In this document: positions 24,753-31,970 of the stretch, in pieces | Numbering within the stretch: position 1 is the stretch's first letter | Layout of the letters: every line of letters starts with the position of its first letter | Assembly: GCA_029057985.1 (NCBI GenBank) | Contig: JAIDYR010000045.1 | Span: forward strand, 1 to 49,166 | Length of the DNA: 49,166 bases | Direction of reading: 5' to 3' | DNA from: Muribaculaceae bacterium | Lineage (GTDB): Bacteria; Bacteroidota; Bacteroidia; Bacteroidales; Muribaculaceae | Program-made: the position numbers and the translations under genes | The notes under the pieces: model-generated | Told to the model about the DNA's origin: nothing | Database searches by the model: none | Seen by the model: the letters and a program-made list of their open reading frames with translations, nothing else

Positions 24753-26441
24753 ATGATACATTTTTTGCAGACTCATCCATTGATAGCGGTATTCCTAACA
24801 GTCGGGATCGGTTTCTGGTTGGGGAAGAAGCGTATCGGAGGCTTCAGTCTTGGGGCGGTAGCCGCTACGCTGATTGTCGGAATACTGATCGGTCAGCTGA
24901 AGATTGAGTTGCCCGACGTATTGAAGACTGTATTCTTCCTGTTTTTCCTCTTTGCCACGGGCTATAGCGTCGGTCCGCAATTCTTTCGTGCGATGAAGGG
25001 TCCCGGATTGAAGCAGGCCGCTTTCGCTGTTGTCGAGGCCGTAGTATGCGCAGGTCTGGTAATCGGCGCGTCATTCTTGATGGGATACGACAATGGCATC
25101 GCTACGGGGCTATATGCGGGCACTCAGACAGTATCTGCATGTCTGGGTATGATAGGTGACACTGTGCGCGAACTCCCCGTCGATGAGGAACAACGCAGTT
25201 ATCTACTGATGATAATCCCGGCGTGCTACGCTGTGACTTATGTCTTCGGTACTGTCGGCACGGCTTGGTTTCTCTCTTCGATTGCTCCCAAGATGATGGG
25301 AGGCCTTGATAAAGTCCGCGAGGATGCTGCCAAGGTAGAGGATGAGATGGATAATGAGGCGCATCTCGGGCCGGGTCAGATAAAGGCTTTGCGTTCGGTT
25401 TCGTTCAGGGCTTATGACGTAGAGAGTGCTTTTTTTGACACTCCAAAAAAGATAGTAGAGGTCGAGCAGCATTTTGCCGATCAGGGATGGCGGGTTTTCG
25501 TTGAGAGAGCGCGCATTAAGGGAAAGATTGTCGATCCCGGGGAAGAAGTGGTCATCTCAAAAGGTGATCATGTAGTGTTAGGCGGACGCCTGGAGGAGAT
25601 TGTCGATCTCCAATCGCGTCTGGGATCTGAGGTTTCCGACCCGGAATTGCTGAATTTCGGTGCTGAAAAGACTCCGGTGACCGTGTCTTCAAAAGGCGCG
25701 GCGGGATTGACCTTCGGACAGCTTCGCCGTAAGAACTATATGGAGCGCGTCATGGTCGCTTCCATCAGGCGTAATGGACTTAATCTTCCTGCCAAGGCGA
25801 AGACTGAATTGTATCCCGGGGATGTGTTGACGCTTGTAGGATGGCCAAGGGATGTAGCCGAAGCTGCCGGATATATCGGATATGCCGACCGGCAGACCAA
25901 TGTCACCGATATGATATTTCTCGGTCTTGGCTTGGCGGCGGCCTGCCTGATCGGAGGCTTGGCTATCTATATCGATGGAATACCATTGTCGTTGGGGGCT
26001 TCGGTGGGAGCGTTGATCATGGGTTTGGTATTGGGGTGGTGGCGTACCCGACGTCCGACTTTCGGGCGTATTCCGGAGGCGGCACTATGGGTTTTTCAGA
26101 ACTTAGGCGTTAATATGTTTATTGCTATTATCGGTCTGACAGCCGGAGCAAGTTTTATTTACGGTCTTCAGCGTGCCGGATGGCTTATATTCATTGTTGG
26201 AGCTATCTGTACGATTTCAGGTCTTGTAATCAATATTTTCCTGGCGCGCAGATTATTCCGTTTCTCAACTCCCGAGACGCTGGGATGTGTAGCCGGCGGA
26301 CGTCTGAGTGTCGCTTCGATCGGCGCGATTACGGATGCGTTGCAAAGCGATGTCCCCAATTTGAGCTTTACGATAGCTTATGCAGTGGCAAATATATCTC
26401 TTGTCTTTGCCTCGCTGGGAGTGCTATTCTTGGTAGTTTAG
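24753..26441 (+). CDS. AspT/YidE-type transporter (AAE family) with two TrkA-C domains
   Basis: A 562-residue membrane protein with the AspT duplication: five or so helices (about 8-185), two TrkA_C-type soluble domains in the middle (about 205-290 and 300-375), then a second set of helices (about 385-562). Hallmarks are FATGYSVGPQFF and GLYAGTQTVSA in the first half and GLTAGASFIYG and ISIGAI-like GRLSVASIGAI in the second. The family includes the aspartate/alanine exchanger AspT; the substrate of this one is unknown, possibly dicarboxylates or amino acids. It stands alone between the GH31 terminator and the monooxygenase gene. Confidence 0.88.
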   Translation: MIHFLQTHPLIAVFLTVGIGFWLGKKRIGGFSLGAVAATLIVGILIGQLKIELPDVLKTVFFLFFLFATGYSVGPQFFRAMKGPGLKQAAFAVVEAVVCAGLVIGASFLMGYDNGIATGLYAGTQTVSACLGMIGDTVRELPVDEEQRSYLLMIIPACYAVTYVFGTVGTAWFLSSIAPKMMGGLDKVREDAAKVEDEMDNEAHLGPGQIKALRSVSFRAYDVESAFFDTPKKIVEVEQHFADQGWRVFVERARIKGKIVDPGEEVVISKGDHVVLGGRLEEIVDLQSRLGSEVSDPELLNFGAEKTPVTVSSKGAAGLTFGQLRRKNYMERVMVASIRRNGLNLPAKAKTELYPGDVLTLVGWPRDVAEAAGYIGYADRQTNVTDMIFLGLGLAAACLIGGLAIYIDGIPLSLGASVGALIMGLVLGWWRTRRPTFGRIPEAALWVFQNLGVNMFIAIIGLTAGASFIYGLQRAGWLIFIVGAICTISGLVINIFLARRLFRFSTPETLGCVAGGRLSVASIGAITDALQSDVPNLSFTIAYAVANISLVFASLGVLFLVV

Positions 26442-26450
26442 GTAGTTATG

Positions 26451-26466
26451 GCGGTGCAAGCACCGC
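26451..26466 (+). terminator. Possible hairpin terminator of the AspT-type gene
   Basis: GCGGTG (26451-26456) and CACCGC (26461-26466) form a 6-bp stem with a CAAG loop just after the stop. The T-run (seven T) comes only 17 bases later, so efficiency is uncertain. Confidence 0.4.
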
Positions 26467-26531
26467 TTGCCTTAGACGAATTCTTTTTTTGGCTGCCGAC
26501 TGTGGCGTTATGATTTTTGGGGAATTATTGT

Positions 26532-26539
26532 TATATTTG
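26532..26539 (+). promoter_or_regulatory. -7 element TATATTTG of the monooxygenase/GT2 pair
   Basis: A consensus -7 box, with no well-spaced TTTG at -33. The leader of about 60 bases consists almost only of three 20-base tandem repeats. Confidence 0.5.
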
Positions 26540-26544
26540 CAATT

Positions 26545-26604
26545 ATTTAAATTTTTCCATTCATATTTAAATTTTCCCATTCATATTTAAATTTTTCCAT
26601 TCAT
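26545..26604 (+). repeat. Three tandem 20-bp repeats in the leader, reaching into the start codon
   Basis: Units 26545-26564, 26565-26584 and 26585-26604 have the form ATTTAAATTTTTCCATTCAT; the middle one differs by one base. The last two bases of the third unit are the A and T of the downstream ATG (26603-26605). Confidence 0.85.
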
Positions 26605-26878
26605 GTTGAGATTGAATTGCTTTATAAAGGTGGATGCTCATCACAAGGGTGAAGTGCTTGAGGCGGCGCGTCGGCTGACTACCGCTTCGCTCCTTCAGCA
26701 AGGCTGCATTGCTTACGATATCTTTGAGAGCGCGACTCGCCCCGACGTAATGATGATATGCGAGACATGGGCCGATGATTCCGCTCTTAAGGCGCATAGC
26801 GAATCGGAAGTATTCGAGAAAGAGGTAGGTCTGATGCGTAGCCTGGCCGAGATGAAACTCGAGACGTTCGAGTTCTGA
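26603..26878 (+). CDS. Antibiotic-biosynthesis-monooxygenase (ABM) domain protein, YgiN-like
   Basis: A 91-residue single-domain ABM fold protein: LRLNCFIKVDAHHKGEVLEAARRLTTAS, QQGCIAYDIFESATRPDVMMICETWADDSALKAHSESEVFEK. This pattern matches quinol monooxygenase YgiN and related small oxygenases that work as dimers without cofactors. The physiological substrate is unknown. Its stop shares one base with the following glycosyltransferase start (TGATG), so the two are coupled, though no functional link is obvious. Confidence 0.82.
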   Translation: MLRLNCFIKVDAHHKGEVLEAARRLTTASLLQQGCIAYDIFESATRPDVMMICETWADDSALKAHSESEVFEKEVGLMRSLAEMKLETFEF

Positions 26879-27684
26879 TGACTGTCTCCATCGTCGTCTA
26901 TCACACTCCGGAGGATGAGCTGCGTGCATGTCTCCGGTCGCTTTCCTCGTCCGTTGTCGACCGAATCTATATTGTCGACAACGGACAGGAGGAACGTCTG
27001 CATCGTCTTGTCAAGGAAATTAATGAGGATATTGAGTATATTCCGGCTCCTAACAATGGTTATGGAGCCGGTCATAATATCGCTATCCGCCGTGCGCTCG
27101 ACTCCGGTTCTGATTTTCATCTCGTTCTCAACAGCGACGTATATTTCAAACCGGAATTATTGGAGAGCCTGCTTGATGAGATGAAGAAGAATCCGGAGGT
27201 GGGTCTGATTCACCCCCGGCTGACTTATCCGGATGGACAACTCCAGCCGACTGCGCGCCTGCTTCCGACTCCATGGGATGTCTTCGGACGCAGATTCCTG
27301 CCGCGTCGGCTTTTCGCCCGAAGAAATGACAGATATACTTTGAAGGGACTTGATCTCAGCCGGGCCCATAATGTAGCTTATGTCCAAGGGAGTTTTATGC
27401 TGATGAGAGTGGAGGCATTGCGCAATGTAGGGCTATTCGATGAGAGATTCTTCATGTATCCCGAAGATATTGATCTGACGCGGCGTCTTCATAAGCATTA
27501 TAAGACTCTTTACTGGCCTATGCTTTCGGCAATCCATGCTCATCGGGCCGCTTCATATCATAATATGAGAATGCTGAGGATTCATATAGTCAATATGATC
27601 CGGTATTTCAATAAGTGGGGTTGGCTATGCGATCAGGAGCGCCGCATATATAACAACCGGATATTGGAAGAAGAGTTAAGATAG
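26878..27684 (+). CDS. Family 2 glycosyltransferase (rhamnosyltransferase-like)
   Basis: A 268-residue GT-A enzyme: TVSIVVYHTPEDELRACLRSL at the N-terminus, IYIVDNGQ, PNNGYGAGHNIAI, the metal-binding LNSDVYF, and the GSFMLMRVEALRNVGLFDERFFMYPEDIDLTRRL block. The layout is that of WbbL-like inverting transferases that add rhamnose or other sugars to lipid-linked glycans or O-antigen. No membrane helices. It is coupled to the ABM gene upstream and its 3' end overlaps by 9 bases the convergent acyltransferase gene. Confidence 0.85.
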   Translation: MTVSIVVYHTPEDELRACLRSLSSSVVDRIYIVDNGQEERLHRLVKEINEDIEYIPAPNNGYGAGHNIAIRRALDSGSDFHLVLNSDVYFKPELLESLLDEMKKNPEVGLIHPRLTYPDGQLQPTARLLPTPWDVFGRRFLPRRLFARRNDRYTLKGLDLSRAHNVAYVQGSFMLMRVEALRNVGLFDERFFMYPEDIDLTRRLHKHYKTLYWPMLSAIHAHRAASYHNMRMLRIHIVNMIRYFNKWGWLCDQERRIYNNRILEEELR

Positions 27685-28788
27685 CTTTAAAAACGCTTTT
27701 ACTGAGCGCAAAGCGATGCGATAGAGTATCGCCGCTAAAAATACTGCGATGACATAGAGCATGCAGGTAACTGAAACAGGCATAAGGTCGGGATCGCCGA
27801 ATGTCCAGAAGCGTGAAAGATGGCGTACTATCGGATGCGCAACGAATAGGTAGGCGCTCAATTGACCGGTCCATATCCAGAATCTGCCGAAGACCGGAAT
27901 CTTACTGAAAATAATACTGATGCCGGCAATTATCACTACTGCGAATATCGAGGTCAATTGCCAACTCCACACTGAATATAATGACGGCACAAACAGAGCG
28001 ACCGATACTATGCAGAGTGCTATTACGCCCCATAAAGGTTGCCGTGGATTGCGAGCAATCCAGATCCCTGCTGCGAAAGGGAGCATCCATCCTACAAAGT
28101 TGTGGCGGAGATAGGTCTGAAACTTTATTGGATCGAAGCCGAACGGCCAATTCCAAAAAAATGGTACGGCTATGAAACATATCGCTGTCATCCCCCAGAG
28201 CAGGCTCCCGTTCTTAACTTTGCCACCTGATTTAATTCGCAAGTACAGGGCATAGATGACATATAGTTCGAATGCCAATCCGAAATACCAGTAAACTCCG
28301 GGAATTGAATCCAGCCGGAATTGCACCAGATCGTTGAGACACGTGAGCGGAATCAAAAAGTTCAGGAATATCTTCCAACCTTGAGGGTGTTCCTGCGACA
28401 GGATCGTGATGAATTGGTCAACGCAAAAAATGAAAACCCCTATCGACATGAGAGTGACGAGCTTCAACCAGTTGCGTTTGATAAACGCCCAAGTCTCGAA
28501 TGGCTTCCCATCATAGCGCTTTGATAATCCAAAGCCTGAGAGAAAGATAAACATCGGCACTCCATACCATCCCAGAAACGAAATTATATTCTCCCAGGCT
28601 GCGAGCAAATTGCCCGATCCGAGTATCTCTCCGAATTTTGAAATCGCCCCGAAGTCGTAGAAGAATTCACTCTCGCGCAGAACTCCCGGATAAAGATGAA
28701 GAAGATTATGCAACATAATGAATATGATGCTGACTCCGCGCATTATCTCGGTCTGGGGCCGGCTGAAGTTTATGTCGACGTATTTCAT
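27676..28788 (-). CDS. Acyltransferase 3 family membrane protein
   Basis: A 370-residue integral membrane acyltransferase with about ten helices. Typical features are RGVSIIFIMLHNLLH at 17-31 (the family RxxA/S..V...H motif), SFLGWYGVPMFIFLSGFGLSKRY at 69-91 and a late GQLSAYLFVAHPIVRH. Such enzymes acetylate or acylate surface polysaccharides or peptidoglycan. It follows the phosphoethanolamine-transferase-like gene by 13 bases and is likely in the lysA operon, suggesting envelope decoration. Confidence 0.82.
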   Translation of the reverse strand: MKYVDINFSRPQTEIMRGVSIIFIMLHNLLHLYPGVLRESEFFYDFGAISKFGEILGSGNLLAAWENIISFLGWYGVPMFIFLSGFGLSKRYDGKPFETWAFIKRNWLKLVTLMSIGVFIFCVDQFITILSQEHPQGWKIFLNFLIPLTCLNDLVQFRLDSIPGVYWYFGLAFELYVIYALYLRIKSGGKVKNGSLLWGMTAICFIAVPFFWNWPFGFDPIKFQTYLRHNFVGWMLPFAAGIWIARNPRQPLWGVIALCIVSVALFVPSLYSVWSWQLTSIFAVVIIAGISIIFSKIPVFGRFWIWTGQLSAYLFVAHPIVRHLSRFWTFGDPDLMPVSVTCMLYVIAVFLAAILYRIALRSVKAFLKLS

Positions 28789-28801
28789 AATTTACGTAAT
28801 T

Positions 28802-30637
28802 TTACTTCTTGCTTCTTATCTGCAGGCTGACATTATTTTTCTCTTTCCAGACGTCATAGGTGCGGATATCTTTGACTACACGGGGCGGCCGCGACCATTC
28901 AGTGGAGAGAGGGGAGAATTGCGGTTTCTTATACTTGGATTCGACTCCGGCAAGGTCGAGCAGGAAATGACTGAAATAAATCAACGACTGTTTTTCCGAT
29001 GCGGCCTTGACGAGTCGCGCGTAAAGATCAGGATGCAGGCGGCGGAACTCTGGAGTGGTCATGACGATGAAGGGTATCTCCAGGACGTAGGGGGCAGATT
29101 GAGGTAATTTATGACTGTCCATAGTCCTGACGGCGCATGCGCGTCGATCGTTGATCTCTTCTCCGTGGTCAGGATGATAGATGATTATGGCATCCTGACC
29201 CTTCATTTCATTATAGATTCGCATCAGCAACGAGTCTACATATAGAGTGGCGTTATCATAGGCGGCAATCTGTCGGATCTGCTCCCGATTCAGATCAGGA
29301 CGCGAATAATCCCTTTCAGTAAACTTCCCGAAACCCTTCGGATATCGGTTAGCGGCAGAGAAATGCTGACCGTTGATATGAAAGATATCGAGAGTGCGGG
29401 TAATATGACCGTCAGATGTTTCCGAGTTGCTCAGGAAAGGCGCCTGCGCGTCGATCAACTCCATATCGTAGCGATACATGCTGTCGTTACGGTAATCGAA
29501 ATTGGCATTGCTCAGCTTTATGGAGTTCATGAAATTGCACGTGCCGACTTCCGCCTGATCATCGCCCCTGACGAGAGTGGCCTGATTGTCGTGAAGGCGG
29601 ACTTTATAGCCTGCCTTGCGCATGATCATCGGTGTGAGAGGCTGGCGTAGATAATACTTGGAGGAGTCGGTGACAACGTATGGACTGAATAAAATCTCCA
29701 TCATCCGGTAAGTGCGCGGCTCAAAGCATATCACATCATCGAACTTCAGCAGATTCCCTTCCTTCTGCAATCGATTCATTCGCGGAGTGGTGGGGAGATA
29801 GTAGCCGTAGAGATTCCAATGAGCCCGTGAATCAGACTCTCCGATTATCCATACGATTCGGGTCGGAGCATCTGCCCCTTCCGGAATGACTCCGTCGGCC
29901 AATACCGGCGTCTTTTCGAGAGCCTTGATATTACGTTGCGATTTCTTATGGACCTTGATCATCTTATGAAGACGAAGAAGGGTATTGAAATTATTCTCTG
30001 CATTATAGTTATTCTCCGGAGGAAGACTCCACCACCATATTCCTGCTCCTGCAATCAGGAAGGCAAACGAGGCTCGGGCTATTCTGCATTTCCGTGTCTT
30101 CCATAGCTTCTTAAGAGAGCTTGGCCGCCATTTCCCCGCTTCCATTAATCCGAGATATACGAGGCGCGAGATGAGGAGAAAGCCAAGAATCACCCCGGCG
30201 CTTTTCACAGTGAAGAGATAGAGTTGAAGGAATTCTCCGCTCTCTCCCTGATTCGTGTCGAGTATCAGCCGGATAATCCGGTCGCTCCATCGGGTATGAA
30301 TCATAAACGACATCCATACCTCCGTCAGCGACATGATGACGAGCAGCGTAGTGAGCAACCATGCTATCAGGCGCAGTCTGTTCTTCAGTATCGGCAAAAG
30401 AAATAGCCCGCGCAGCAATCCTGCTCCGAGGGCAAGAAGCACGGAGCTGCGCAATCCTTGGGAAAAATTGTGCAGGCTCAATGAAAGCGAAGCATCCTGA
30501 TTCCAGTGAAAGAGTGTGACGATCGCCAGAAGATACATATAGAAGAGGATGCCCGGGATATTGCGGAAGATAAACTCTCCGAAAGCAATTATTCCGTCAG
30601 CGCCGGCTCTGAGAATCCGTCGGAAATAAATTTTCAT
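28802..30637 (-). CDS. Phosphoethanolamine transferase-like protein (EptA/sulfatase fold)
   Basis: A 611-residue membrane enzyme: an N-terminal bundle of helices (about 25-200) and a periplasmic alkaline-phosphatase-fold domain (about 258-611). IVWIIGESDSRAHWNLYGYYLPTTPRM (261-286) carries the first metal-site E267; T309 in EPRTYRMMEILFSPY is the expected nucleophile; IIIYHPDHGEEI supplies further metal ligands. EptA-type enzymes add phosphoethanolamine to lipid A or other glycolipids and often give polymyxin resistance. The exact acceptor is unknown. It is 25 bases downstream of lysA and 13 bases upstream of the acyltransferase. Confidence 0.85.
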   Translation of the reverse strand: MKIYFRRILRAGADGIIAFGEFIFRNIPGILFYMYLLAIVTLFHWNQDASLSLSLHNFSQGLRSSVLLALGAGLLRGLFLLPILKNRLRLIAWLLTTLLVIMSLTEVWMSFMIHTRWSDRIIRLILDTNQGESGEFLQLYLFTVKSAGVILGFLLISRLVYLGLMEAGKWRPSSLKKLWKTRKCRIARASFAFLIAGAGIWWWSLPPENNYNAENNFNTLLRLHKMIKVHKKSQRNIKALEKTPVLADGVIPEGADAPTRIVWIIGESDSRAHWNLYGYYLPTTPRMNRLQKEGNLLKFDDVICFEPRTYRMMEILFSPYVVTDSSKYYLRQPLTPMIMRKAGYKVRLHDNQATLVRGDDQAEVGTCNFMNSIKLSNANFDYRNDSMYRYDMELIDAQAPFLSNSETSDGHITRTLDIFHINGQHFSAANRYPKGFGKFTERDYSRPDLNREQIRQIAAYDNATLYVDSLLMRIYNEMKGQDAIIIYHPDHGEEINDRRACAVRTMDSHKLPQSAPYVLEIPFIVMTTPEFRRLHPDLYARLVKAASEKQSLIYFSHFLLDLAGVESKYKKPQFSPLSTEWSRPPRVVKDIRTYDVWKEKNNVSLQIRSKK

Positions 30638-30662
30638 AAATATGAAGTCGAATGCGACTTAT

Positions 30663-31835
30663 TTATTCCGAGTAAACTGCGCCGGGCAGTGGTCGGCAAT
30701 TATAGCATGAAGCCATCACTTCACCGTATGCTCCTGCCGATCTTATCGCGATAAAGTCTCCACGTCGTGTAAGGGGGAGAAGGATGTCTTTGCCGAAAAT
30801 ATCGGATGATTCGCATATCGGACCAACCACGTCATAGCGCTCCATCTCCCGGGAGCGTGATGATATATTCTGAATCAGATGATGAGCCTGATAAAGAGCC
30901 GGCCGGATCAGATCGGTCATGCCTGCATCAAGGATTGCAAACTTAGTCAGGCTGCCTTGCTTTACATATACTACCCGACTGATGAGACTTCCGCATTGCC
31001 CGACTACTGCGCGACCAAGTTCGAAATGAAGAGTCTGCTCCGGGCGCAAACGTAAATTTTCGCGGTAAACCGCAAAATATTTTTCGAAGTCGGGAATCGG
31101 ATGATTGTCGGGATCTTCGTAATCGATGCCGAGTCCGCCTCCCACATTGATATCCGAGATAAGGATTCCGCGACTTTCAAGGTGCGAGGTGATGTCATTG
31201 ATTCGGTCGCATAATCCCTTGAAATCATCCATATCAAGAATCTGCGAGCCGATATGGAAATGCAGTCCGATAAACTCTATATACTCTGTCGATTCCGCCA
31301 GATCGATAACCCGGTCAATGTCAGCCATGGCTATGCCGAATTTATTTTCGGCAAGTCCGGTCGTGATGTTGGCGTGAGTGTGGGCTCCAATTTCGGGGTT
31401 GATGCGGATAGCTATTCGGGCTTTCTTGTCTTTGGCTTTCGCCAGAGCATTAATGACCTCAAGTTCCTCGACAGATTCTATGTTGAAACAATATATATCG
31501 TTGTCAAGTCCGATGTTAATCTCTTTATCAGTTTTGCCGACTCCTGTATATACTATTTTATCGTGGGGGATGCCGGCCTCAAGGGCCGCTTCTATTTCGC
31601 CTCCGCTTACGCAATCCGCTCCTAATCCGGCTTCTCCTATTGTCTGCAGGAGAATATGATTCGCATTAGCCTTTACGGCATAATGCACCATAAAATTGCG
31701 CGCATCTGCAGTTGCTGACTTTATTGCCTTAAGCGTGAGATTAAGGAGGTTGAGATCATAATAATAGAATGGAGTTTCAAGCTCCTCGAAGCTGTCGACG
31801 GGGAAATATCCGTTGTCGAAATTTATTTCTTTCAT
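30663..31835 (-). CDS. lysA: Diaminopimelate decarboxylase
   Basis: A 390-residue fold-type III PLP enzyme that makes lysine from meso-diaminopimelate. The PLP lysine is K55 in VHYAVKANANH; other landmarks are GLGADCVSGGEIEAAL, GLHFHIGSQI, INVGGGLGIDYED, the C-terminal CESSDIFGKD (active-site cysteine) and SAGAYG. The ATG at 31835 follows the -7 promoter box by only 4 bases. It leads a run with the phosphoethanolamine transferase-like and acyltransferase genes. Confidence 0.95.
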   Translation of the reverse strand: MKEINFDNGYFPVDSFEELETPFYYYDLNLLNLTLKAIKSATADARNFMVHYAVKANANHILLQTIGEAGLGADCVSGGEIEAALEAGIPHDKIVYTGVGKTDKEINIGLDNDIYCFNIESVEELEVINALAKAKDKKARIAIRINPEIGAHTHANITTGLAENKFGIAMADIDRVIDLAESTEYIEFIGLHFHIGSQILDMDDFKGLCDRINDITSHLESRGILISDINVGGGLGIDYEDPDNHPIPDFEKYFAVYRENLRLRPEQTLHFELGRAVVGQCGSLISRVVYVKQGSLTKFAILDAGMTDLIRPALYQAHHLIQNISSRSREMERYDVVGPICESSDIFGKDILLPLTRRGDFIAIRSAGAYGEVMASCYNCRPLPGAVYSE

Positions 31836-31839
31836 GATG

Positions 31840-31871
31840 CAAAATTACTGAAAAATCATGATATGACCAAA
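31840..31871 (-). promoter_or_regulatory. Promoter of lysA, leaderless layout
   Basis: Minus strand: TTTG (31868-31871), a 20-base spacer and TAATTTTG (31840-31847), followed by CATC and the lysA ATG. The transcript must begin at or within a few bases of the start codon. Confidence 0.8.
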
Positions 31872-31885
31872 TATCAATATGTAAA

Positions 31886-31915
31886 GGCGGGCGTCCCGGA
31901 TCCGGAACGCCCGCC
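31886..31915 (-). terminator. GC-rich hairpin between the 661-aa secreted protein gene and lysA
   Basis: GGCGGGCGT (31886-31894) and ACGCCCGCC (31907-31915) pair perfectly around a CCGGATCCGG-like core. On the minus strand it is followed by TTTACA. It ends the transcript of the secreted-protein gene. Confidence 0.75.
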
Positions 31916-31970
31916 TGAATATTAGCGATTAAAATTCAATAGCTGAAAGCTTATTGTATTTTAATTGAAT

